Source: Leptospira venezuelensis
GTDB taxonomy: Bacteria; Spirochaetota; Leptospiria; Leptospirales; Leptospiraceae
DNA length: 7,201 bases
Reading direction: 5' to 3'
Assembly: GCF_002150035.1 (NCBI RefSeq)
Contig: NZ_NETS01000009.1
Span: 1 to 7,201 of the forward strand
The notes beneath the pieces were generated by a model. It ran no database searches. It had not been told where the DNA came from and was given only the letters and a program-made list of their open reading frames with translations. A program made the translations under genes and the position numbers. Shown in pieces: positions 1-5,171 of the stretch (positions are counted from its first letter, which is position 1; each line of letters begins with the position of its first letter).

Positions 1-2
1 GT

Positions 3-92
3 ATTTTGCTCAACAAGATCTTGATTGGTACACCTCTTGTGCTGTTTCTAACAATTATACTAGTATGGTTTGGGTTTTTGGCGGATATTTAG
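3..92 (+). CDS. C-terminal end of a probable membrane protein (partial, starts outside window)
   Basis: The frame beginning at base 3 is open from the window edge to TAG at 90-92 and encodes about 29 residues, mostly hydrophobic (LVLFLTIILVWFGFL), ending with ADI. This looks like a final transmembrane helix. The frame beginning at base 2 is also open, to TAA at 95-97, and encodes a less hydrophobic peptide ending FGGYLD, so the frame choice is not certain. Either way the stop lies 18-23 nt before the R'' box of the first attC, the usual tight gene-to-attC spacing in this array. It would be the gene of the partial cassette that ends at 266. No family can be assigned from so short a piece. Confidence 0.4.
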   Translation: MLLNKILIGTPLVLFLTIILVWFGFLADI

Positions 93-114
93 ATTAACAA
101 GGCCTCATCACGGC

Positions 115-272
115 GTATAACTGTCGGCTCTGACGCAGCGCTTCGAGATTGCTTCGCAACTCTCGCTCGGCCTTCGGCACATTGGCTCAGTCACTCAAAT
201 TGCAGAGGCAATTTTCGTGCCTGTCTTCACTTCGTTCAGCTCGCCAACGTCGTCAAGCCTTGGTCGTTAGAC
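115..272 (+). other. attC site 1 (158 bp, long class)
   Basis: R'' is GTATAAC (115-121) and R' is GTTAGAC (266-272). The inner arms pair: GGCT (126-129) with AGCC (256-259) and TGACG (131-135) with CGTCA (251-255). This leaves C130 unpaired, the single extrahelical base typical of folded attC sites. The interior has small palindromes such as TTGCTTCGCAA. R'' and R' do not match perfectly because they belong to different cassettes. Confidence 0.85.
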
Positions 273-298
273 GCAAAAGCCCTTAAAATTTGTTCTGA

Positions 299-313
299 AT
301 CCATGAAATGGAT
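299..313. promoter_or_regulatory. Perfect inverted repeat upstream of the toxin-antitoxin promoter
   Basis: ATCCAT (299-304), spacer GAA, ATGGAT (308-313). It lies about 37 bp upstream of the -35 box of the antitoxin promoter, in the cassette leader. It could be an operator half-site pair or a chance palindrome; nothing else supports a role. Confidence 0.25.
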
Positions 314-350
314 AATGTGGGGTTTGATAATTAAATTTAGAAAATGCTCC

Positions 351-379
351 TTGACAGACGTAATACTATTGTATATACT
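351..379 (+). promoter_or_regulatory. Sigma-70-type promoter of the antitoxin-toxin operon, with overlapping palindrome
   Basis: A consensus -35 TTGACA (351-356), a 17-bp spacer and a -10 TATACT (374-379; 5 of 6) form the best promoter in the window. Transcription would start near 386, so the upstream GTG at 385 is not usable and the ATG at 400 is the likely antitoxin start. The -10 overlaps the palindrome GTATATAC (371-378), preceded by the similar GTAATAC (360-366). Antitoxins of this fold commonly repress their own promoter, so this pair is a candidate operator (inference). Confidence 0.8.
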
Positions 380-399
380 TTGTTGTGACGGATGTTTTT

Positions 400-612
400 A
401 TGATTAAAAAGCTAATACAGCATGGCAATAGTTCTGCGTTGATAATTGAAAAGCCTATTCTTGAGCTTTTAAGTATTACTTCTGATACTTCCTTAGATAT
501 TAAGACCGATGGTAAAAGCTTAATAATCACCCCAATTGATAATCGAATAGAAACTTCTTTGGATAAAATTAATAAAAAACATAGCAAGACATTAAAGCGA
601 CTCGCTGAATGA
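400..612 (+). CDS. AbrB/MazE-like antitoxin of a Doc toxin-antitoxin pair
   Basis: A 70-aa protein whose residues 1-46 fit a swapped-hairpin SpoVT/AbrB (MazE-like) DNA-binding domain: KLIQHGNSSALII, then KPILELL, then a T-x-L-x-I-x2-DG-x2-L-x-I-x-P pattern. The tail, about 47-70, is charged and probably wraps the toxin, as in MazE-type antitoxins. It would neutralise the downstream Doc protein and repress the operon. The ATG at 400 is preferred over the in-frame GTG at 385 because the promoter places the transcript start near 386 and because family members start close to the KKLIQHGNS motif. Shine-Dalgarno complementarity is weak (GGA at 390-392). The stop TGA overlaps the toxin ATG (ATGA, 609-612), implying translational coupling. 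Typical Doc partners are Phd/YefM-fold; an AbrB-fold partner is a known but less common pairing. Confidence 0.88.
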   Translation: MIKKLIQHGNSSALIIEKPILELLSITSDTSLDIKTDGKSLIITPIDNRIETSLDKINKKHSKTLKRLAE

Positions 613-1001
613 GTCCCTTAACCGTTCGATATTTAACACTCGAAGAAACTTTATATATTCATGCAAATCAAATAGAAGAATATGGTGGATCTTATGGAAT
701 TCGAGATAAAGGTCTCCTTGAATCGGCAATATCACAGCCATTAGCTGGATTTGGAGAGCAAGAATTTCATAAGGATTTATTTGATAAAGCAGCAGCTTAT
801 TTATTTTATCTTTGCAAGAACCATCCTTTCCTTGATGGGAATAAGCGCGTTGCCTTGGCAGCATCTTTGGTATTCTTAGATTTGAATGGAATAGAGTTAG
901 ATGATCCAGATGAAAAACTCTACGATTTAACAATTGGTATTGTTGCTGGTAAAATTCCTTTTGAGAATATTGCTAAAGTATTAAAGGGCTTCAGCGTCTA
1001 A
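609..1001 (+). CDS. doc: Doc-family toxin (death-on-curing, Fic fold)
   Basis: A 130-aa protein, the usual size for Doc. It carries the Fic/Doc signature at residues 72-80, HPFLDGNKR (H-x-F-x-D-G-N-K-R), with catalytic His72 and the phosphate-binding DGNKR loop. The N-terminal YLTLEETLYIH and the RDKGLLESAI segment (residues 32-41) are also typical of the family. The characterised phage P1 Doc is a kinase that inactivates EF-Tu and stops translation; the same activity here is inferred from family membership. The ATG overlaps the antitoxin stop by 4 nt, so the two are co-transcribed from the promoter at 351-379. The TAA stop (999-1001) lies inside the R'' box of the cassette's own attC, so the gene runs right up to the recombination site. 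No truncation or lost motif is visible. Confidence 0.93.
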   Translation: MSPLTVRYLTLEETLYIHANQIEEYGGSYGIRDKGLLESAISQPLAGFGEQEFHKDLFDKAAAYLFYLCKNHPFLDGNKRVALAASLVFLDLNGIELDDPDEKLYDLTIGIVAGKIPFENIAKVLKGFSV

Positions 1002-1149
1002 CTAACGGTGCTTCCGCTACGCTTCGAGATCGCTAACGCGACTCTCGCTCGGGCTACGCCACATTTCGCTTTGTCACTCGCCTTGCAAAGCAAGCCTCGC
1101 GCCAAGTGCTTCGCACTCGCGAAACGTCGGAACACCTTGGTCGTTATCC
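996..1149 (+). other. attC site 2 (154 bp)
   Basis: R'' GTCTAAC (996-1002) contains the doc stop codon; R' is GTTATCC (1143-1149). GGTG (1007-1010) pairs with CACC (1133-1136) and TTCCG (1012-1016) with CGGAA (1128-1132), leaving C1011 extrahelical. The outer arms look like the short class while the interior (CTTTGTCACTC, GCAAAGCAAGCC) looks like sites 5 and 7, so it appears mosaic. Confidence 0.85.
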
Positions 1150-1554
1150 GAACATTTCATCCAGAATTTGGTTTTTTGTTTATTTTTTAATTTCGAGAAA
1201 GTCATTCATTAAATTTGAACGATTGGTTGCTTGGAAATTAACTAGCTTCTTTTTTCTAATAGCCGCCAGATTTTGAAGTGCATCTTTCGATTCCGGTTTT
1301 TCATTCCGTGCGGCTTTTGTTGTTTGATGATAGCGTAGAGAGGCGGGTAGATTTTGTTATACTAAATTCTTTCGCTTCGCAGAGTCTAAAATTTTTAGTA
1401 ATAGTGTCTGAAACGTCGGATAACTTCCGGTGCCTCCGCTCCGCTCGGGGCTTGCTAACGCAACCCGCTCGCTCGGCCTTCGGCACATTCGCGTCCGTCA
1501 CTTCGTTTGCATGTGCAAACTCGCGCCGTTGCGAACGTCGGAGCACCTTGGTCG
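1144..1554 (+). repeat. ORF-less repeat cassette, copy 1 (cassette B)
   Basis: A 411-bp cassette with about 268 bp of core (1150-1417) followed by its attC. The core recurs at 4355-4621, 4761-5028 and 5172-5439. A GTG-started frame from 1278 is open, but in copy 3 the same frame is stopped by TAA, and differences between copies fall at all codon positions, so coding is unlikely. Conserved parts include the GAACATTTCA start, TTGCTTGGAAATTAA, AATAGCCGCCA, GTGCGGCTT, the promoter-like TAGAGA-16-TATACT (1336-1363) and the AGTAATAGTGTCTGAAACG end. AGCCGC (1261-1266) can pair with GCGGCT (1310-1315). It may carry an outward promoter or a small RNA; neither is shown. It sits immediately upstream of the cassette C gene. 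Confidence 0.82.
1336..1363 (+). promoter_or_regulatory. Promoter-like element in ORF-less cassette copy 1
   Basis: TAGAGA (1336-1341), a 16-bp spacer and TATACT (1358-1363), reading toward cassette C. The -10 is good and the -35 weak (TAGAGA against TTGACA). The gene in cassette C begins only 20 nt inside its cassette and has no room for its own promoter, so a start here is plausible but unproven. Confidence 0.35.
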
Positions 1555-1560
1555 TTAGGC
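1418..1560 (+). other. attC site 3 (143 bp, short class)
   Basis: R'' GGATAAC (1418-1424), R' GTTAGGC (1554-1560). GGTGC (1429-1433) and TCCG (1435-1438) pair with the CGGAGCACC stretch near 1539-1547, leaving one extra C on this strand. The interior hairpin GTTTGCATGTGCAAAC is a strong palindrome. Confidence 0.85.
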
Positions 1561-1574
1561 GGCATGACAAAAAT

Positions 1575-1889
1575 ATGATTAAATTACTAAAAGAAAATGA
1601 ATTTAGAAAATCTATCTCTAACCCAGCTGAGCTTAAAGAAGGATATGATCGAATAACTACAAATTTTTGGGAATATTATGATGAGATCTCTAAAAATGAT
1701 TTTAAGGGGATCTCATTCTCGAATCATGAAGTAAGCAATATTTATAGAATGGATAATGATTATGACCATATTCTCATTTCTGCTGAAGCCCATAAGAACA
1801 TTTTTTTGGTTTTAGTTAACGATCATTCGAAAAATATAATTATCGGTCACTATATTTTAGATTTAAATAAAGAGTATGGACTAAAGTAA
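1575..1889 (+). CDS. Hypothetical cassette protein, 104 aa, family not recognised
   Basis: Begins ATGATTAAATTACTAAAAG 20 nt after the recombination point and ends at TAA 1887-1889. The frame stays open upstream through attC 3 into cassette B, but the MIKLLKENEF start is the first ATG inside the cassette in this frame, and the upstream translation is attC sequence, so the long version is not real. The product is a soluble, mixed alpha/beta-looking small protein without signal peptide or TM helix. An acidic, aromatic middle (ITTNFWEYYDEI) is followed by a beta-rich end (YDHILISAEAHKNIFLVLV, then NIIIGHYILDLN). No catalytic motif is seen. No clear Shine-Dalgarno or promoter lies within the cassette, so expression probably depends on upstream transcription. 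An immunity-like or TA-like role is conceivable from context only. Confidence 0.72.
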   Translation: MIKLLKENEFRKSISNPAELKEGYDRITTNFWEYYDEISKNDFKGISFSNHEVSNIYRMDNDYDHILISAEAHKNIFLVLVNDHSKNIIIGHYILDLNKEYGLK

Positions 1890-1994
1890 GCGTAACATAC
1901 GATTTTCTAATTTGCTGCTGTCTTAAGTTTATGTTTTATGCTCTTAGGATTAAAGTGGTGAAGTAGAAAACTTTATTGTTAGAATTGTCACGCC

Positions 1995-2152
1995 GCCTAA
2001 CTGTCGGCTCTGACGCGTCGCTTCGAGATCGCTAACGCAACTCTCGCTCGGCCTTCGGCACATTGGCTCAGTCATTCGAATTGCAGAGCAATTCTCATGC
2101 CTGTCTTCACTTCGTTCAGCACGCCAACGTCGTCAAGCCTTGGTCGTTAGGC
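1995..2152 (+). other. attC site 4 (158 bp, long class)
   Basis: R'' GCCTAAC (1995-2001), R' GTTAGGC (2146-2152), fully complementary. It is nearly the same sequence as site 1, with GGCTCTGACG pairing to CGTCAAGCC with one extra C. About 105 bp between the preceding stop codon and R'' show no gene. Confidence 0.87.
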
Positions 2153-2178
2153 GAAAATCGATGCAAAATGTATTTTGA

Positions 2179-2700
2179 ATGAAAAATAAGATAATTGGAA
2201 GAAGCTTTAAAGAAGTAAAATCTTCAGAATATTATAGGCTCGAAATTATTGATCGAGGTTACTATAAATATATATTATCTCTCTTTTATGTAATTATATT
2301 ATTCGTTATCTTGTCTTCATTCAAAGAATTTGGATCTATAAATCTTCATCTTTGTTTCATAGTCACTTGCATTGGTTCAATCTTAATTTTCTATCTTTTT
2401 GGACCAATTTCAGAAATAAGATTCATTCAAGTTGATGCGGTAGGAATAGTTATTTCGTCTGGATTGAGTTATGATCCTTCATTGAAAAAAATTCGATGGC
2501 GAGATGTGGTCGAGATTGATAAAGTAAGATATAACTACAGCAATCGGCACATAGTTACTATCTCACCCATTTTTTATAAATTTACTTTAAAGAATAAAAA
2601 TGTACGCGAATTTATTTGCTTTAATCATTTTGGATTTGAGTCAGAAATGAGAAAATTATCTGGAATTGGTAACCCAGGAATTAAGATTAATTTGACATAG
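2179..2700 (+). CDS. Two-TM membrane protein with PH-like C-terminal region
   Basis: A 173-aa protein starting at ATG 2179, 33 nt inside its cassette, and ending at TAG 2698-2700. Two hydrophobic helices lie at about residues 30-48 (ILSLFYVIILFVILSS) and 54-74 (INLHLCFIVTCIGSILIFYLF). After them, about residues 83-150 read as alternating beta strands with the pattern VDAVGIVIS ... KKIRWRDVVEIDKV. This resembles bacterial membrane-anchored PH-like proteins, where I-x-W-x-D-[IV]-x2-I is common. The rest is a polar C-terminal tail. The protein is probably in the inner membrane with the PH-like part in the cytoplasm; function unknown. No Shine-Dalgarno or promoter is evident in the short leader. 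The fold call is by pattern only and needs a profile search. Confidence 0.78.
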   Translation: MKNKIIGRSFKEVKSSEYYRLEIIDRGYYKYILSLFYVIILFVILSSFKEFGSINLHLCFIVTCIGSILIFYLFGPISEIRFIQVDAVGIVISSGLSYDPSLKKIRWRDVVEIDKVRYNYSNRHIVTISPIFYKFTLKNKNVREFICFNHFGFESEMRKLSGIGNPGIKINLT

Positions 2701-2711
2701 CATCGATCATC

Positions 2712-2866
2712 GCCTAACTTTCGGTTCTGACGCTGCGCTTCGAGATTGCTTACGCAACTCTCGCTTGGCCTTCGGCACATTCCGCTTTGTCACTCGTCTT
2801 GCATAGCAAGCCTCGCGCCAAGTCCTTACGGACTCGCGAAACGTCGTCAAACCTTGGTCGTTATGC
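2712..2866 (+). other. attC site 5 (155 bp)
   Basis: R'' GCCTAAC (2712-2718), R' GTTATGC (2860-2866). The 5' arm (TTCTGACGC) resembles sites 1 and 4; the interior (CGCTTTGTCACTCGTCTTGC, then GCAAGCCTCGCGCC) resembles sites 2 and 7. R'' starts 12 nt after the preceding stop codon. Confidence 0.85.
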
Positions 2867-2902
2867 GCCATAAATTGAAATTCTTCCTTTGAAAAAATAA
2901 TA

Positions 2903-3127
2903 ATGTATTTACATTTGATTCTTGCTCATGGACCTGATATTTCCATACTTATCTTACCAATTCTTGGGATATCTCTATTTGTTGGATTAATAGTGTATCT
3001 AACTATTTTCATACCTCCGAAGATCAGGCTATCGAAAGTATGTCTGAAATGCGGATATGTGCGCGATCCAAAGTCTTATCCAACAAGATTCTGTCCAGAA
3101 TGCCATACTGATTTACGGATTAAGTAA
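2903..3127 (+). CDS. Small membrane-anchored zinc-ribbon protein, 74 aa (first of a paralogous pair)
   Basis: Starts ATG 2903, 42 nt inside the cassette, and ends TAA 3125-3127. It has an N-terminal LILAHG, one hydrophobic segment at about residues 13-36 (ISLFVGLIVYLTIFI), a short basic linker, then a four-cysteine knuckle pair: Cys47-x2-Cys50 and Cys64-x2-Cys67, with 13 residues between pairs. This is a zinc-ribbon layout, probably binding one zinc, on the cytosolic side if the basic linker faces in. The next gene in the same cassette (3261-3494) has the same architecture and identical cysteine spacing, so the two are paralogues. No enzymatic motif; function unknown. Small TM plus zinc-ribbon proteins often act as regulatory or scaffold parts, but that is only analogy. 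Confidence 0.75.
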   Translation: MYLHLILAHGPDISILILPILGISLFVGLIVYLTIFIPPKIRLSKVCLKCGYVRDPKSYPTRFCPECHTDLRIK

Positions 3128-3198
3128 GGGGTTTTAACTAACTCAATTTAAAACTATTACTTACGAATAACTTTGAAGTATTTAGTGTAATATTAATT

Positions 3199-3226
3199 TT
3201 GCTATCTCTTTTGAGTTTTCTAAAAT
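3199..3226 (+). promoter_or_regulatory. Possible promoter for the second zinc-ribbon gene
   Basis: TTGCTA (3199-3204; 4 of 6), a 16-bp spacer and TAAAAT (3221-3226; 5 of 6), with the gene start 35 nt after the -10. It lies in the 133-bp AT-rich gap between the paired genes, where chance matches are frequent. Confidence 0.35.
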
Positions 3227-3260
3227 ATATCTGAAACGCTAATAATCAATATAGAAGATA

Positions 3261-3494
3261 ATGATGTTACTTGCTCACGGTATAGAAGGTATTATTGAAT
3301 CTATTCGCTACTTATTTTTCACAGTAGTTATTTCTAGCTTCCTGCTCATTATCATAATTTATTTGATGAAACGTCTTAATCAAAAAATTGAAGATAATCT
3401 TTGTAGAAATTGTGGTATTGCAGTTCCACTTTCTGTTAAAAGTCCGAATTATTGCCCTCGCTGCGGAAGAAAATTAAGATCGAGAAATTCCTAA
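3261..3494 (+). CDS. Small membrane-anchored zinc-ribbon protein, 77 aa (second of a paralogous pair)
   Basis: Starts ATG 3261 (ATG 3264 is an alternative), preceded by a weak AGAAG at 3253-3257, and ends TAA 3492-3494. It repeats the layout of the gene upstream: an N-terminal LAHG (residues 4-7), one TM helix at about residues 16-35 (RYLFFTVVISSFLLIIIIYL), a charged linker, then Cys48-x2-Cys51 and Cys65-x2-Cys68 with 13 residues between pairs, ending CGRKLRSRNS. Overall identity to its neighbour looks low apart from the LAHG and zinc-ribbon landmarks, so the duplication or joining is old. No attC remains between the two genes. The product is probably a membrane protein with a zinc-ribbon tail; function unknown. 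Confidence 0.75.
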   Translation: MMLLAHGIEGIIESIRYLFFTVVISSFLLIIIIYLMKRLNQKIEDNLCRNCGIAVPLSVKSPNYCPRCGRKLRSRNS

Positions 3495-3514
3495 GGCTTA
3501 GTAAAATTTACGGC

Positions 3515-3656
3515 GCCTAACTGTCGGTGCTTCCGCTCCGCTCGTGGATCGCTAAAGCGCCCACTCGCTCGGGCTACGCCACATTCGCGTCCGTCACTTC
3601 GTTTGCATGAGCAAACTCGCGCCGTTGCGAACGTCGGAACACCTTGGTCGTTAGGC
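3515..3656 (+). other. attC site 6 (142 bp, short class)
   Basis: R'' GCCTAAC (3515-3521), R' GTTAGGC (3650-3656). GGTGCTTCCG pairs with CGGAACACC with one extra C. The cassette that ends here began with GTTATGCGCC, so its own R'' should read GCATAAC; the A-to-C difference is the only such mismatch among complete cassettes. Confidence 0.86.
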
Positions 3657-3724
3657 GAAACTGTGACGGATTCAAAGTTAAATAATAATGACGATTTTCT
3701 TAGCGATAAATAAATGAGATTAGT

Positions 3725-4189
3725 ATGTTTAAAAAGTATCCTTTTTTATCCGTGATTATATCTGCAATTTACTTTGGTTTAACTGCACCGTTGCTATTGT
3801 TTATATTATTTTTGCACATTCATAGTGAACTTTTATTAAAAACCCTGTTCTTATTTGGTATAATTTTGATCATGTTTTTTCAAATAGGATTTACTTGGTT
3901 TAGTGAGACAAAAAAGATTCTAATAAAGAAATTTCTAATTGTTTTAACTTTAATCTTTATATGCTGGGATTTAGTTTTATATTTTGAATTTCTTCCGTAT
4001 CTAAAGAATAAATATTCAGCAGAATATATGGTCACAGTTGATTCTGAGAGTAGAGAAGACTTAGAAAATGTTAAAATGTTTAGTTATTTACTTTATTTCT
4101 TTGGAATTAGCATTTCTATTCTGGCATTTTTAATCTCAAGTGTATCTGCTCTAATTTTACATTTTTCAATTCGAAAAGATAGTAGGTAG
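3725..4189 (+). CDS. Four-TM membrane protein, 154 aa, family not recognised
   Basis: Starts ATG 3725, 74 nt inside the cassette, and ends TAG 4187-4189. Four hydrophobic helices are visible: about residues 8-30 (LSVIISAIYFGLTAPLLLFI), 38-58 (LFLFGIILIMFFQIGF), 68-90 (LIVLTLIFICWDLVLYF) and 120-146 (YLLYFFGISISILAFLISSV). Between TM3 and TM4 there is a polar segment of about 29 residues (YSAEYMVTVDSESREDLENV). The ends are basic, so N and C termini are probably cytoplasmic and the polar loop external or periplasmic by an even TM count. No signature motif is visible. A short frame ATG 3688 to TGA 3717 lies in the leader and is probably not meaningful. R'' of the attC follows 12 nt after the stop. 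Confidence 0.75.
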   Translation: MFKKYPFLSVIISAIYFGLTAPLLLFILFLHIHSELLLKTLFLFGIILIMFFQIGFTWFSETKKILIKKFLIVLTLIFICWDLVLYFEFLPYLKNKYSAEYMVTVDSESREDLENVKMFSYLLYFFGISISILAFLISSVSALILHFSIRKDSR

Positions 4190-4200
4190 GTCACAGCATC

Positions 4201-4354
4201 GCCTAACTGTCGGCTCTGACGCTTCGCTTCGAGATTGCTTCGCAACTCTCGCTCGGCCTTCGGCACATTTCGCTTTGTCACTCTTCTTGCAGGGCAAGCC
4301 TCATGCCAAGTGCTTGCACACTCGCGAAACGTCGTCAAGCCTTGGTCGTTATCC
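4201..4354 (+). other. attC site 7 (154 bp)
   Basis: R'' GCCTAAC (4201-4207), R' GTTATCC (4348-4354). The 5' arm has GGCTCTGACG as in sites 1 and 4; the interior (CGCTTTGTCACTC, CTTGCAGGGCAAGCC) is as in sites 2 and 5; the closing arm is CGTCAAGCCTTGG. Confidence 0.86.
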
Positions 4355-4754
4355 GAACATTTCATCCAGAATTTGTTATTTTTTTAATTCTGAATTTCGA
4401 GTTGTTCTTTCGTTAAATTTGAACGATTGGTTGCTTGGAAATTAATTAGCTTCTTTTTACTAATAGCCGCCATACTTTGAAGTGCATCTTACGATTCGGG
4501 TTTTTCATTCCGTGCGGCTTTTGTTGTTTGATGATAGCGTAGAGAGGCGGACAGATTTTGTTATACTAAATTCTTTCGCTTCGCAGAGTCTAAAATATTT
4601 AGTAATAGTGTCTGAAACGTCGGATAACTTCCGGTGCCTCCGCTCCGCTCAAGGCTGCTTCGCACCTTTCGCTCGGCCTTCGGCACATTCGCGTCCGTCA
4701 CTTCGTTTGCATGTGCAAACTCGTGCCGTTGCGAACGTCGGAGCACCTCGGTCG
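4349..4754 (+). repeat. ORF-less repeat cassette, copy 2 (cassette G)
   Basis: A 406-bp copy, closest by eye to copy 1 although 3 kb away: both share TAGCGTAGAGAGG and the segment TGCGGCTTTTGTTG. It differs from copy 1 mainly in the T-rich leader (4376-4410). The promoter-like TAGAGA (4540-4545), 16-bp spacer and TATACT (4562-4567) are intact. It opens a run of three tandem copies leading to the reverse transcriptase cassette. No supported coding sequence. Confidence 0.82.
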
Positions 4755-4760
4755 TTATCC
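4622..4760 (+). other. attC site 8 (139 bp, short class)
   Basis: R'' GGATAAC (4622-4628), R' GTTATCC (4754-4760), perfectly complementary. It is the shortest attC here because the first interior arm is altered (CTCAAGGCTGCTTCGCACC). The GTTTGCATGTGCAAAC hairpin is kept. Confidence 0.84.
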
Positions 4761-5165
4761 GAACATTTCAGCCAAAATTTGTTTTTTGTTTATTTTTCAA
4801 TTTTGAGAGTTTTCATTAGTTAAATTTGAGCAGAAGGTTACTTGGTAATTAATTAGCTCCTATTTCCTAATAGCCGCCATATTTTGAAGTGCATCTTAAG
4901 ATTCAGGCTTTTCATTTCGTGCGGCTTGTGGTTTTTGTTGATAGCGTTGAGAGGCGGACAAAGTTTGTTATACTAAATTCTTTCGCTTCGCAGTGTGTAT
5001 AATTTTTAGTAATAGTGTCTGAAACGTCGGATAACTTACGGTGCCTCCGCTCCGCTCGGAGCTTGCTAACGCAACCCGCTCGCTCGGCCTTCGGCACATT
5101 CGCGTCCGTCACTTCGTTTGCATAAGCAAACTCGTGCCGTTGCGAACGTCGGAGCACCTTGGTCG
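4755..5165 (+). repeat. ORF-less repeat cassette, copy 3 (cassette H), the most diverged
   Basis: A 411-bp copy with the most substitutions, e.g. TTGAGCAGAAGGTTACTTGG where the others read TTGAACGATTGGTTGCTTGG. The sense frame that is open in the other copies ends here at a TAA within GTGTATAATT (4995-5004), which argues against a shared protein. It has the best promoter-like element of the four. It lies between copies 2 and 4 with intact attC boundaries on both sides. Confidence 0.82.
4947..4974 (+). promoter_or_regulatory. Promoter-like element in ORF-less cassette copy 3
   Basis: TTGAGA (4947-4952; 5 of 6), a 16-bp spacer and TATACT (4969-4974; 5 of 6), reading toward copy 4 and the reverse transcriptase. 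A transcript from here would cross one attC, copy 4 and another attC, about 620 nt, before the RT start codon. Confidence 0.5.
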
Positions 5166-5171
5166 TTATCC
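5029..5171 (+). other. attC site 9 (143 bp, short class)
   Basis: R'' GGATAAC (5029-5035), R' GTTATCC (5165-5171), perfectly complementary. GGTGCCTCCG pairs with CGGAGCACC with one extra C. Interior hairpin GTTTGCATAAGCAAAC. Confidence 0.85.

Noticed and set aside
385..399. In-frame GTG start extending the antitoxin by five residues
   Set aside because: The predicted transcript start is near 386, and the added residues do not belong to the AbrB-like domain.
592..933. Minus-strand frame of 113 aa opposite the Doc toxin gene
   Set aside because: It lies entirely antisense to a well-supported gene with a full Doc motif.
1278..1889. A 203-aa frame starting at GTG and running from the ORF-less cassette through attC 3 into the cassette C gene
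   Set aside because: Its first half is translated repeat core and attC sequence; attC sites here happen to lack stops in several frames. The same frame is broken in copy 3, so only the part from ATG 1575 is kept as a gene.
2875..2903. TTGAAA-17-TAATAA promoter-like match before the first zinc-ribbon gene
   Set aside because: The -10 would overlap the ATG at 2903, so transcription would start inside the gene.
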